DNA from: Lachnospiraceae bacterium
Lineage (GTDB): Bacteria; Bacillota; Clostridia; Lachnospirales; Lachnospiraceae
Assembly: GCA_022793195.1 (NCBI GenBank)
Contig: JAAWCJ010000023.1
Coordinates: 1-38,811, forward strand
Direction: 5' to 3'
Length of the DNA stretch: 38,811 nucleotides
Shown here: positions 8,991-16,708 of the stretch, piece after piece
Numbering within the stretch: position 1 is the stretch's first letter
How the letters are laid out: the number at the start of each line of letters is the position of its first letter
Position numbers and translations under genes: made by a program
The notes under the pieces: model-generated
Told to the model about the DNA's origin: nothing
The model's input: the letters and a program-made list of their open reading frames with translations, nothing else
Databases searched by the model: none

Positions 8991-9912
8991 CGAAAAAGAT
9001 TTCTGTTGTTTTTAATAAGTTTGGAGTGGAGCTTGTATTTATTGTGATGTTTATTGTGGCAAGCATTGTTGCTCCGAAATTTTGTACGGTTTCTAATTTA
9101 ATGAGTGTTCTCCGTCAGGTTTCGATAACCGCTCCCATTGCTTTCGGCATGACGTTTGTAATCATCAACGGAAATATTGATATCAGCGTGGGAGGCATTG
9201 TGGGGCTGTCCAGTATGGTGGCCATCTGGCTGAATGTAAATGGATATCCGATGGTACTTTCCATTTTATCCGCTTTTGCCATTGGCGCCATTGTTGGTAT
9301 CATCAATGCTTATAATGTGTATACAGGATTGGCTCCGTATATTGTTACGATGTGTACGAATCTGATTTTGAGAGGGCTTTGTAACCTGATGACAAACGGG
9401 CAGCCTGTTTTTGGAATCCGGGATGATTATAAAATCTGGGGGCAGGGTTATGTAGCCGGACTTTCTGTTCCGATTATCATCGCGGCAGTGGTTTATATTA
9501 TTTTATGGTTTGTGCTCCATCATACTACGGTGGGGCGTTCCACCTATGCGGTGGGCGGAAACAGGGAGGCAGCCAGGTATCCGGTATCAGCGTACTGAAA
9601 TCCAAGATTTTTGTGTTTGTGTTGTCTGGCGTCTGTGCGGCCATTACCGGTATTGTTTTAGGCTCCAGGCTGGGAAGCTCTGACCCCACAATCGGCGTGG
9701 ATTATCAGGTGGATGCCATTGCTGCTACGGTAATCGGAGGAACCAGTATGAGCGGCGGAGAAGGAAAGCTACAGAAAACGCTGATTGTCGGAATTCTCTC
9801 CAATATCCTGAATCTGGCCAGGGTCAGCGCTTATTTTCAGGATGTGGCCAAGGGAATCATCATTTTTGTTGCTGTAATCTGGGATAATTCCAGAAGGAGA
9901 AAGCTGGTTTAA
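8987..9912 (+). pseudogene. ABC sugar importer permease (RbsC-like), frameshifted
   Basis: A membrane permease of about 308 aa in two frames, overlapping the ATPase stop as ATGA. The first frame covers residues 1-197 and ends GGNREAAR followed by out-of-frame YPVSAY and a stop. The conserved continuation, VSGISVLKSKIFVF through the second half with GGTSMSGGEG, is in the next frame. One base is missing at about 9577, most simply one G of an original AGGGTA. Family members need both halves for the membrane domain, so the importer is likely dead unless this is a sequence error. Confidence 0.87.
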
Positions 9913-9966
9913 TAAGGAGTTGGAATTGAATGGCAAAAAGCCATCAAAAATACAAGGAGGTAAAAA

Positions 9967-11028
9967 ATGAAAAAAATCACAAGGATAGTTGCTGTATTGC
10001 TGGTAGCAGTTATGGCCCTTGCCGGATGTGGAAAGGCAGCAGAGGAAACAAAAGCTCCTGAAACCAAAAAGGAGTCGAAAGCTGCGGAATCAAAGGGGCA
10101 GGAGGAATCAAAACCGGCGGAAACAAAAGCGGATGCAGGGACAGCGGCAGCTGGTGATTCTGCAGACCAGAAAATCACCATTGGCGTTTCTCTTCCTCAT
10201 ATGAGCAGCCCGGCCCGTGTCGCCATGGCAAATGAGATCGAGGAGGCAGTGAAAACAATCGGGAAAGGAAACTGGGAAGTCATTATTACAGAGGCCGGAA
10301 ACGATACGGCAAAACAGACAAGCGATGTGGAAGATTTGATCCAGCAGGGTGTGGACGCCATCATCATGTGCCCCATCTCCACAGATCCTCTGGTTCCCGT
10401 TTGCCAGGAAGTGCAGGCAGCAGGGATTCCGCTGATCCTGATTGACCGTACCATCAGCTCTGAGGATTATGATTATTATGTGGGTGGCGACAATTATCTG
10501 ATCGGCGTACAGGCAGCAGATTATATTGGAGAAAAGCTGAACGGAGAAGGCAAAGTGGTTATTATCCAGGGAACCCTGGGCGGCTCTGCAACCAATGACA
10601 GACAGGCTGGTTTTGTAGACACTTTGGCTGAGAAATATCCCAATATTGAAGTTTTGGATGAGCAGTCAGGAGAATGGGCAAGAGACGTGGGAATGAAGGT
10701 CATGGAAGACTATATCCAGGCATACGGCGATGATATCGATGCTGTTTACAGCCATGGTGATAATTCTACCCTCGGCGCTCTCCAGGCAATCGCTGACGCC
10801 GACAAAGATTATATTGTTGTGGCGGCAGACGGACAGAAAGAAGTTTTCGATGCCATTAAGGCCGGTACGGTAGACGCATGTATGATTTTCCTGGGTGGAG
10901 GAAAAGAATCCATAGATCTTTTGCATAATCTCCTGAATGGCGAACCGCCGGCAGAGAAAGTCACCTATCTGGAAGTCCCCTGTGTCGTGAGCGATAATGT
11001 GGATGAGTACTACGATATGGGATATTAA
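9967..11028 (+). CDS. periplasmic-binding-protein-like sugar lipoprotein (RbsB-like)
   Basis: A 353-aa intact lipoprotein. The signal peptide ends in lipobox LAGC (about residues 18-21). A Lys/Glu/Ala-rich linker of about 35 residues follows, and then a type 1 periplasmic binding fold starting KITIGVSLPHMSSPARV. DRTISSEDYDYYVGGDN, GGSATNDRQAGF and SHGDNSTLGALQAI match ribose/galactose-family binders. It is anchored outside the membrane and would deliver sugar to the adjacent permease. AAGGAGG precedes the ATG. A small hairpin ATGGC-N5-GCCAT (9930-9944) separates it from the permease. It is intact although both partner genes are broken. The sugar is unknown. Confidence 0.9.
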   Translation: MKKITRIVAVLLVAVMALAGCGKAAEETKAPETKKESKAAESKGQEESKPAETKADAGTAAAGDSADQKITIGVSLPHMSSPARVAMANEIEEAVKTIGKGNWEVIITEAGNDTAKQTSDVEDLIQQGVDAIIMCPISTDPLVPVCQEVQAAGIPLILIDRTISSEDYDYYVGGDNYLIGVQAADYIGEKLNGEGKVVIIQGTLGGSATNDRQAGFVDTLAEKYPNIEVLDEQSGEWARDVGMKVMEDYIQAYGDDIDAVYSHGDNSTLGALQAIADADKDYIVVAADGQKEVFDAIKAGTVDACMIFLGGGKESIDLLHNLLNGEPPAEKVTYLEVPCVVSDNVDEYYDMGY

Positions 11029-11051
11029 TTCAGACTGTATTTTTAGAGGGA

Positions 11052-11098
11052 GAGGGTATCCCAAAAGTCATAAAGTGACTTGAGGGATACCCTCTTTT
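11052..11098 (+). terminator. strong intrinsic terminator of the ABC operon
   Basis: The stem arms GAGGGTATCCC (11052-11062) and GGGATACCCTC (11084-11094) pair perfectly and enclose a second 6-bp stem AAGTCA/TGACTT. TTTT follows. Confidence 0.85.
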
Positions 11099-11099
11099 G

Positions 11100-11133
11100 T
11101 CGTATAGGCTTCCCGCACCTGAATCCTATACGA
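11100..11133. repeat. short inverted repeat
   Basis: TCGTATAGG (11100-11108) and CCTATACGA (11125-11133) form a perfect 9-bp dyad with a 16-base loop, just after the terminator and before the convergent brnA. It may terminate the minus-strand brnTA transcript. Confidence 0.5.
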
Positions 11134-11172
11134 TAAAAAGCCTAACCAGCAGCTCAGGGAGTCAAACGATTC

Positions 11173-11352
11173 CTAAGCCTTTTTCTTACGATTCCGCTGC
11201 ACAACTGCACTCCTAAACGCCTTCATCATGGCTGGCGACAATTCTTTACAATCTTCATCAAAATTTATAGGGCTTTTTTTTGCCTCTTCAACTTCGATAA
11301 GCTGTTCCTCCGTAGGTTTTTGTCCACTTTCAATAATTAATGTTCTGGTCAT
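11173..11352 (-). CDS. BrnA-like antitoxin
   Basis: A 59-aa protein starting MTRTLIIESGQKPTEEQLIE and ending in a basic tail (RNRKKKA). The PTEEQ...E segment, the central Asp-rich stretch and the late helix LSPAMMKAFRSAV fit the small BrnA/CopG-type antitoxins that neutralise BrnT. It overlaps the 3' end of brnT by 23 bp, which is the usual toxin-first arrangement. The ATG at 11352 has AAAGGGAAC upstream. In the family it binds its own promoter. It is intact although the toxin is interrupted. Confidence 0.7.
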   Translation of the reverse strand: MTRTLIIESGQKPTEEQLIEVEEAKKSPINFDEDCKELSPAMMKAFRSAVVQRNRKKKA

Positions 11353-11884
11353 AATAAAGTTCCCTTTCTGCATTTGTTGCAAGCCTGGCTGAGATTAATC
11401 GAATGGTTTCTTTTCGTTCTGTAAATACTACAAACAATACATCTCCGACCTTCCCTATCGCAATATATCTATCCTCATCGACACTATGCTCAAAATCGAA
11501 CATCTCAATATAATACCGTCGATTGACAAGAGCATACACGGCCGGATAAGGGTGAATTTTGCCATAGACTGCGTTACTTTCGCTCCGTGTACGTCTCTGT
11601 ACACGTCGTTTAAGTGCCTTGTCTATGGCAAAATTCACCTCTTTCCGGCTCTCTGACTCCAGCTGCAGTGATTTGGCCGTTTTACAAGGCGGACGACAGA
11701 GGCGTACTGGATGTACGCCGATAGAGGACAACGCTGAAAAACTGCCAAATCATGCAGACTGGAGCGTGTGTGTCCTTGTCAATCGACGGTAAGGATCTCC
11801 AAACACATATGCTGCTGTTTCAAAAGAAATCTTATGTTTCTCTTTGTTTATAAAATTTTTATGTTCATCCCATTCAAATTTCAT
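11330..11884 (-). pseudogene. BrnT-family RNase toxin interrupted by a MITE
   Basis: The N-terminal part reads MKFEWDEHKNF...FGDP (about 31 residues) and matches DUF497/BrnT. A 278-bp element then intervenes (11514-11791), and the C-terminal part resumes YIEMFDFEHSVDEDRY...LISARLATNAERELYYDQ. Removing the element with one TA copy gives a continuous frame, GDP-YY-IEMF. As it stands, the N-terminal part ends in a 12-residue element-derived tail with a stop. BrnT is a RelE-like ribonuclease in the family, so the toxin should be inactive. A TTG-initiated frame inside the element runs in phase into the C-terminal part; expression of it is unproven. Confidence 0.85.
11514..11791. mobile_element. 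278-bp MITE, copy 1 (inside brnT)
   Basis: Terminal inverted repeats TACCGTCGATTGACAAG at both ends, imperfectly extendable to about 27 bp, flanked by TA, so a TA target duplication is likely. No transposase is present. Internally there is a stem 11551-11569/11621-11639, a GTGTAC/GTACAC hairpin (11587-11604), a GCGTAC/GTACGC hairpin near 11703-11719 and a longer imperfect stem around CTCCAG...CTGGAG. It is about 95 percent identical to the copy at 21630-21907, with no indels. TA targeting points to mobilisation by an IS630/Tc1-mariner-type transposase elsewhere; that is inference. Confidence 0.9.
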
Positions 11885-11902
11885 TTTTGACTATTTCCTC
11901 TT

Positions 11903-11949
11903 AGAATATTCTATGTTAACAGTATATCATTAAATAGCAAGTCTATCAA
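11903..11949 (-). promoter_or_regulatory. brnTA promoter with adjacent palindrome
   Basis: On the minus strand, TTGATA (complement of 11944-11949), a 17-bp spacer and TATACT (complement of 11921-11926) form a good sigma-A promoter. Just downstream, at 11903-11912, lies the perfect palindrome AGAATATTCT, a plausible operator for BrnA autorepression. Confidence 0.6.
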
Positions 11950-11991
11950 TTATATTTCCTCTAAGCATTTTTCGCAAGAGTATGAAATCTA

Positions 11992-12020
11992 TTGAACCTC
12001 CCGTGTAATTCTGTTATACT
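11992..12020 (+). promoter_or_regulatory. mrp promoter
   Basis: TTGAAC (11992-11997), a 17-bp spacer and TATACT (12015-12020) lie 66 bp before the mrp ATG. Confidence 0.6.
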
Positions 12021-12086
12021 GTTCGGGAAATAATAAAAAATACAGTGTGAAAGCAATTCCAAATTCAGAGAAAAGAGGGAAACATC

Positions 12087-12923
12087 ATGGCAGAAGAAAG
12101 AAAATGCTCCAGCACTTCCTGTGGAAAGGATTCCTGCGAAGGCTGTGATAAAGCAAAGGTGGATTTTTCGGTGGCTCCCCATGCCATGAGCCATGTGAAA
12201 AAAGTAGTTGGTATCGTCAGCGGGAAGGGGGGCGTGGGGAAATCCCTGGTGGCTTCTCTTTTGGCGGTGGCCATGAGTAAGAAAGGTTATCAATGTGGCA
12301 TTTTAGATGCGGATATTACAGGGCCGTCCATCCCCAAAGCTTTTGGTGTGAAGGATAAGGTGATGGCTTCCGGGGAGGGAATGCTTCCGGTGTACAGCCA
12401 GGGAGGAACTCCCATTATGTCCATCAATCTGATTCTGCCAAGTGACACAGATCCGGTGGTATGGAGAGGACCGGTGATTGCAAATACGGTGAAACAGTTT
12501 TGGTCTGATGTGATCTGGGGTGACCTGGATTATCTTTTTGTGGATATGCCTCCGGGAACGGGGGACGTACCCCTGACTGTGTTCCAGTCCCTTCCTGTGG
12601 ATGGAATCGTGGTGGTGACTTCCCCACAGGAGCTGGTATCCATGATCGTGGCGAAGGCAGTGAAGATGGCGGAACTTATGAAAATACCGGTACTGGGCCT
12701 GGTGGAGAATATGTCTTATTTCAGATGTCCTGATAATGGAAAAGACTATCAGATTTTTGGAGAAAGCCATATTAATGAGATTGCAGAGGCTCATGGCCTT
12801 CCGGTTTTGGCGAGGATTCCCATTGACCCGGAGATCGCCGCGGCCTGTGATGGCGGACGCATTGAAGAGTTTGAGGGAAGCTGTATGGATATGGCCGCCA
12901 AAAAGCTGGAGGAAGATGTGTAA
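12087..12923 (+). CDS. Mrp/NBP35 family ATP-binding iron-sulfur carrier
   Basis: A 278-aa cytoplasmic P-loop ATPase. The Cys-rich N-terminus (CSSTSCGKDSCEGC) is followed by the deviant Walker A SGKGGVGKS (about residues 47-55), PSIPKAFG, the switch region DYLFVDMPPGTGD and the signature ENMSYFRCP. The family binds a labile 4Fe-4S cluster at a dimer interface and delivers it to apoproteins. Its stop overlaps the next ATG (TAATG). Confidence 0.9.
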   Translation: MAEERKCSSTSCGKDSCEGCDKAKVDFSVAPHAMSHVKKVVGIVSGKGGVGKSLVASLLAVAMSKKGYQCGILDADITGPSIPKAFGVKDKVMASGEGMLPVYSQGGTPIMSINLILPSDTDPVVWRGPVIANTVKQFWSDVIWGDLDYLFVDMPPGTGDVPLTVFQSLPVDGIVVVTSPQELVSMIVAKAVKMAELMKIPVLGLVENMSYFRCPDNGKDYQIFGESHINEIAEAHGLPVLARIPIDPEIAAACDGGRIEEFEGSCMDMAAKKLEEDV

Positions 12924-13173
12924 TGAAGCTGATGATTGCTTCGGACATCCATGGTTCTGCTTATTATTGTAAAAAAATGTTGGAATGTTATCAGGAAGAA
13001 AAGGCGGAGGGGCTTTTGCTTTTGGGTGACCTTTTATATCACGGCCCCAGAAATGACTTACCCAGGGATTATGCGCCAAAGGAAGTGATTTCCATGCTGA
13101 ATGAGGCAAAGGAGGAGCTTCTTTGCGTAAGGGGAAACAGCTTTATACTGAAGGAGAGGAGCTAAGAAAATGA
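12923..13173 (+). pseudogene. YfcE-type phosphodiesterase with large internal deletion
   Basis: The first 72 residues are a normal calcineurin-fold phosphodiesterase start, MKLMIASDIHG (metal-binding DxH), LLLLGDLLYHGPRND (GDxxxxG) and LCVRGN. The family continues with GNCD, two His motifs and about 100 more residues. Here the frame ends after eight unrelated residues at 13165. In another frame, 13138-13173 reads QLYTEGEELRK and stops at a TGA overlapping the next ATG as ATGA, which looks like the normal YfcE C-terminus. So about 100 codons appear to have been deleted, leaving both ends joined out of frame. The catalytic His residues are gone. Confidence 0.78.
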
Positions 13174-13580
13174 ATACAAGAGTGATGGAAACAAAAGAAC
13201 GTCACGATAAAGGCTTTAATTGCTGCCAGGCAGTTGCATGTACGTATTGCGATCTGTTTGGGATGGATGAGGCTACGGCTTTTAAAGCCTGTGAAGCCTT
13301 TGGGGCAGGAATGGGAGGCATGCAGGGCACTTGTGGGGCTGTTTCGGGAGCCGTGTTTTTGGCAGGGCTTAAAAACAGCTGCGGGGATTTGGAAAAACCT
13401 GTGAGTAAAGGACAGACTTATAAGCTTTCCAGAACGATTGCAGAGCGGTTTCAGCAGAAAAATGGAAGCCTGGTGTGTGGGGAACTAAAAGGCGTGGAGA
13501 CAAAAAAGCCTCTTCGTTCCTGTGAGGGATGTATTCTCGATGCAGCGGAGCTGGTGGAAGAGATTCTTTTGAATGAGTGA
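13170..13580 (+). CDS. C_GCAxxG_C_C family protein
   Basis: A 136-aa protein of the conserved clostridial family named for its Cys pattern. Visible are NCCQAVACTYC near the N-terminus, FGAGMGGMQGTCGAVSGAV in the middle, and late cysteines in VCGEL and RSCEGCILDAAEL. The spaced cysteines suggest a redox or metal role; no activity is established. Its ATG overlaps the original stop of the damaged upstream yfcE, so the genes were translationally coupled. Confidence 0.85.
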   Translation: MNTRVMETKERHDKGFNCCQAVACTYCDLFGMDEATAFKACEAFGAGMGGMQGTCGAVSGAVFLAGLKNSCGDLEKPVSKGQTYKLSRTIAERFQQKNGSLVCGELKGVETKKPLRSCEGCILDAAELVEEILLNE

Positions 13581-13598
13581 CAAAAGAAATGATATAAT
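13569..13598 (+). promoter_or_regulatory. promoter for the decarboxylase-gmk-holB block
   Basis: TTGAAT (13569-13574), an 18-bp spacer and TATAAT (13593-13598). The -10 lies within a dyad, CAAAAGAAA/TTTCTTTTG, so it may also act as a hairpin at the end of the preceding transcript. Confidence 0.5.
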
Positions 13599-13644
13599 TT
13601 CTTTTGAATAGAAAATGTATTTAAAGAAAAAACAGGGACTATAA

Positions 13645-15081
13645 ATGCCAAAATTATATGAACGGCTTACGGCATATGGAAACTCAAATGTTTACCCGCT
13701 CCATATGCCGGGCCATAAAAGAAAAGGTGAAAAATTTTCTTTTGGGAATCCTTTTACCATTGATATTACGGAAATAGATGGCTTTGACAATCTTCACCAT
13801 CCCACGGGAATTCTAAAAGAAGCCATGGAAAATGCGGCGGCTGTTTACGGAGTGGAAAAGAGTTATTTTCTCGTCAATGGAAGTAGCTGCGGAATTTTGG
13901 CGGCTATATCTGCCTGTGTTTCTTTTGGTGGAAAGCTGCTGGTGGCAAGGAATTGCCATAAATCCGTTTATCACGGAATGATCCTGCAAAGGATCGCCCC
14001 CGTGTATTTATGCCCTGATATGGTTTCGGGCTGGGGAATGAGCAGCGCGGTATCTCCGGAAATGGTAGAAGACGCTCTTTTAAAAAATCCGGAAGTGGAA
14101 GCTGTTTTAATAACTTCCCCCACATACGAAGGAATCGTTTCAGATATCAGGGGGATTTGTGAGATTTCCCACAAACATGGAATTCCTGTGATTGTGGATG
14201 CTGCCCATGGAGCACATTTTTCATTTTGGGATATCTGTGAATCGGCTTCTTTCTGTGGAGCAGATCTGGTGGTCGAGAGCCTTCATAAAACACTTCCTTC
14301 TTTGACTCAAACGGCGATTCTCCATAAAAATTCTCTATGGGTTGATGAAACACGCCTGGAATGGTATCTGCAGGTGTATCAGACATCCAGCCCTTCTTAT
14401 GTGCTGATGGCTTCCATGGATTCCTGTATCGGTTATGCGGCCGGTAAAGAGGGAAAAGAGGATATGGCGTCCTATGTGGGAGAGCTTCAGGATTTTCGGA
14501 AAAAAATGGAAGCCCTTTCCCATACGGAGATTTTATCTGAAGGTGAAGCAGGAGGGTTTTCTTATGACATTTCTAAATTGGTAATCCGGGCGGCAGGCTG
14601 GAGCGGAAAAGAGCTTTATGAGAAGCTGCGGCGGGATTATCAGATACAGCCGGAAATGTGTACAGAAAATTATGTGGTTTTAATGACGTCAATGGCGGAT
14701 AATTCTGTAGTTTTCCACCATCTTTTTGCTGCTTTTGTGGATATCAACAAAAAATGCAGTGGAAATTGTGGAAAACTAAAAGAAAAAAAAGACGATTTTC
14801 AGCCTTTCCCGGAACCACAGGTGGTTTTGATACCTGCCCTAGCCATAGAGAAGAAAAAAATCCCCTTTTCCCTGGAGCAATGCGAGGGGAGGATTTCCGG
14901 TGAGTTTGCCTACTTGTATCCTCCGGGAATTCCGATTTTAGTGTCGGGGGAACGGGTAACCCTCCAGGTAATTGAGACGTTGAAAAGGTATGAAAAAAAA
15001 GGTTTTGAAGTTTTGGGACCGAAGAATTTTGAAGCTGGAGAACTGTTGACCATTGAAGAAGAGGTGGAGGATTTTGGGTAA
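13645..15081 (+). CDS. Orn/Lys/Arg decarboxylase family protein
   Basis: A 478-aa PLP enzyme of the short, response-regulator-free Gram-positive type (SpeA/YaaO/Cad-like). It starts with PLHMPGHKR, then FLVNGSSCG, VDAAHGAH (PLP-contact Asp/His), the PLP lysine in ESLHKTLPSLTQTA (about K215) and the C-terminal Orn/Lys/Arg decarboxylase domain (FAYLYPPGIPILV). It makes a polyamine or its precursor; arginine, lysine and ornithine cannot be separated by eye. It is the first gene of a conserved Lachnospiraceae block and overlaps the gmk start. Confidence 0.88.
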   Translation: MPKLYERLTAYGNSNVYPLHMPGHKRKGEKFSFGNPFTIDITEIDGFDNLHHPTGILKEAMENAAAVYGVEKSYFLVNGSSCGILAAISACVSFGGKLLVARNCHKSVYHGMILQRIAPVYLCPDMVSGWGMSSAVSPEMVEDALLKNPEVEAVLITSPTYEGIVSDIRGICEISHKHGIPVIVDAAHGAHFSFWDICESASFCGADLVVESLHKTLPSLTQTAILHKNSLWVDETRLEWYLQVYQTSSPSYVLMASMDSCIGYAAGKEGKEDMASYVGELQDFRKKMEALSHTEILSEGEAGGFSYDISKLVIRAAGWSGKELYEKLRRDYQIQPEMCTENYVVLMTSMADNSVVFHHLFAAFVDINKKCSGNCGKLKEKKDDFQPFPEPQVVLIPALAIEKKKIPFSLEQCEGRISGEFAYLYPPGIPILVSGERVTLQVIETLKRYEKKGFEVLGPKNFEAGELLTIEEEVEDFG

Positions 15082-15688
15082 GATTTTTTATCTTATGGGA
15101 AAGAGCGCATGTGGAAAAGACAGTATTTTTCGGATGCTGGCGTCGGATACGCAGTTGAACCTCAAAACGGTCACCATGTATACCACAAGGCCAAAAAGAA
15201 GCGGGGAAGAAGAAGGACGGGAGTATTTTTTCCGGGATGAAGCTTTTCTTTTACGAAAAAAGCAGGAAGGCTTAGTGATGGAATGTCGTACTTATGAGAC
15301 AATATTTGGTCCCTGGAGTTATTTTACCATGGACGACGGACAGATTGATTTGAGCAGGTTCAATTATTTGATGATTGGGACGCTGGAATCTTATGAGAAT
15401 ACAAAGCTGTATTTTGAGAATCACGGAAGGAAGGCATTGGTTCCTGTTTATATAGAAGTAGAAGATGGAGAACGGCTTTTGCGGGCAGTGAAACGGGAGA
15501 TGTGTGAGGAAGAGCCTCATTACGCGGAAGTGTGCCGGAGGTTTTTGGCAGATGGCGAAGATTTTTGCCAGGAAAACCTGGACAGGCTGGGGATAGAACG
15601 GGTTTTTTGGAACAGGGAGCTCTCTGTCTGCAAAGAGGAGATAAAAACAGTTGTTCTTGAAAAGCTGAAGGAAAGTGTGTTATACTGA
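15074..15688 (+). CDS. guanylate kinase-like protein
   Basis: About 204 aa. The P-loop is FYLMGKSACGKDS, an unusual variant of the standard GxSGxGKS, followed by the GMP-binding part MYTTRPKRSGEEEGREYFF. The usual role is ATP-dependent conversion of GMP to GDP. The lid and the second half are divergent, so this may be a second, specialised homologue. I chose TTG at 15074, with AGGTGG at good spacing, because the ATG after it would remove the first beta strand; a TTG at 15053 is also possible. It overlaps the decarboxylase gene. Confidence 0.78.
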   Translation: MGKIFYLMGKSACGKDSIFRMLASDTQLNLKTVTMYTTRPKRSGEEEGREYFFRDEAFLLRKKQEGLVMECRTYETIFGPWSYFTMDDGQIDLSRFNYLMIGTLESYENTKLYFENHGRKALVPVYIEVEDGERLLRAVKREMCEEEPHYAEVCRRFLADGEDFCQENLDRLGIERVFWNRELSVCKEEIKTVVLEKLKESVLY

Positions 15689-15712
15689 ACAAAGGAAAAG
15701 GAGGCGTGTCAA

Positions 15713-16708
15713 ATGCTGGGATTTGAAGATATTTTGGGACATGAGCAAATAAAAGAATATTTCAAAAATGCATTGGAGCGCCATCAGGTGTCCCATGCGT
15801 ATATATTGACCGGAGAAGCGGGAATGGGGAGAAAGACATTGGCGAATGCCTTTGCCATGGCGCTTCAGTGTGAAAACGGCCAGTCAGATGCGTGCGGGGT
15901 ATGTCATTCCTGCCGTCAGTTTGTAAGCAGCAATCATCCCGATGTGATTTATGTCCGACATGAAAAACCGGCCAGTATCGGAGTGAAGGAAGTGCGGGAG
16001 CAGATTGTGGGTGATGTGGATATTAAGCCTTACAGCAGCCCCTATAAAATTTATATTGTGGATCAGGCGGAGCTTTTGACGCCGGAGGCTCAGAATGCTC
16101 TTTTGAAGACCATTGAGGAACCTCCGGAATATGTGGTCCTTTTTTTGCTGGCGACAAATTCGGAGGCTTTTTTGCCGACGATTTTGTCCCGTTGTACGGT
16201 GATTAAATTGAAGCCGTTGTACGATAAGGTGATTAAGACGTATTTGAAGGAGCATGAAAAGGTATCTGACCATCAGGCGGACGTCTGCGCAGCGTTTGCC
16301 AGGGGAAACCTGGGGAAGGCCATCGCACTTGCTTCTTCGGATGAATTTGCACTGCTGCAGGAGGTTGTCCTGAAGCTTTTGGAACATGTACAGGATATGA
16401 GTGTTGCTCAGATGTTCGGTGTTTTGAAGGAAATAAAAGAGGCAAACCTGAATATCTGGGAATGTCTGGATTTTATGCAGTTGTGGTACAGGGATGTGTT
16501 GATGTTTAAGGCTACGCGGGATACGTCCATGTTTATTTTCAAGGATGAGTATAAATATATTAAGGAAGCGGCAGATCACACTTCCTTTGACGGAATAGAG
16601 AAAATATTGAAAGCCATTGATAAGGCGGGCATGCGTCTCAGGGCCAATGTGAATTTTGAGGTGGCCATGGAGCTTATGCTGCTGGTGATGAAGGAGAATT
16701 TTGTATGA
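15713..16708 (+). CDS. holB: DNA polymerase III delta-prime subunit
   Basis: A 331-aa clamp-loader AAA+ ATPase-like subunit. It has FEDILGHEQI, the P-loop GEAGMGRKT, a four-Cys zinc module (CENGQSDACGVCHSC, about residues 56-70), the sensor region VDQAELLTPEAQNALLKTIEEPP and ILSRCTVIKL with the SRC motif. It works in the clamp-loader complex at the replication fork. GGAGG precedes the ATG. It overlaps ricT by 4 bp (ATGA). Confidence 0.93.
   Translation: MLGFEDILGHEQIKEYFKNALERHQVSHAYILTGEAGMGRKTLANAFAMALQCENGQSDACGVCHSCRQFVSSNHPDVIYVRHEKPASIGVKEVREQIVGDVDIKPYSSPYKIYIVDQAELLTPEAQNALLKTIEEPPEYVVLFLLATNSEAFLPTILSRCTVIKLKPLYDKVIKTYLKEHEKVSDHQADVCAAFARGNLGKAIALASSDEFALLQEVVLKLLEHVQDMSVAQMFGVLKEIKEANLNIWECLDFMQLWYRDVLMFKATRDTSMFIFKDEYKYIKEAADHTSFDGIEKILKAIDKAGMRLRANVNFEVAMELMLLVMKENFV

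Noticed and set aside
11514..11791. MITE internal frames as a transposase or real peptide gene
   Set aside because: About 70 codons with no recognisable domain, TTG start and no ribosome site. The element is too short for a transposase.
15053..15073. Earlier TTG start for the guanylate kinase-like gene
   Set aside because: Spacing to any Shine-Dalgarno-like sequence is poor. TTG 15074 has AGGTGG at good distance and starts at the family's first beta strand.
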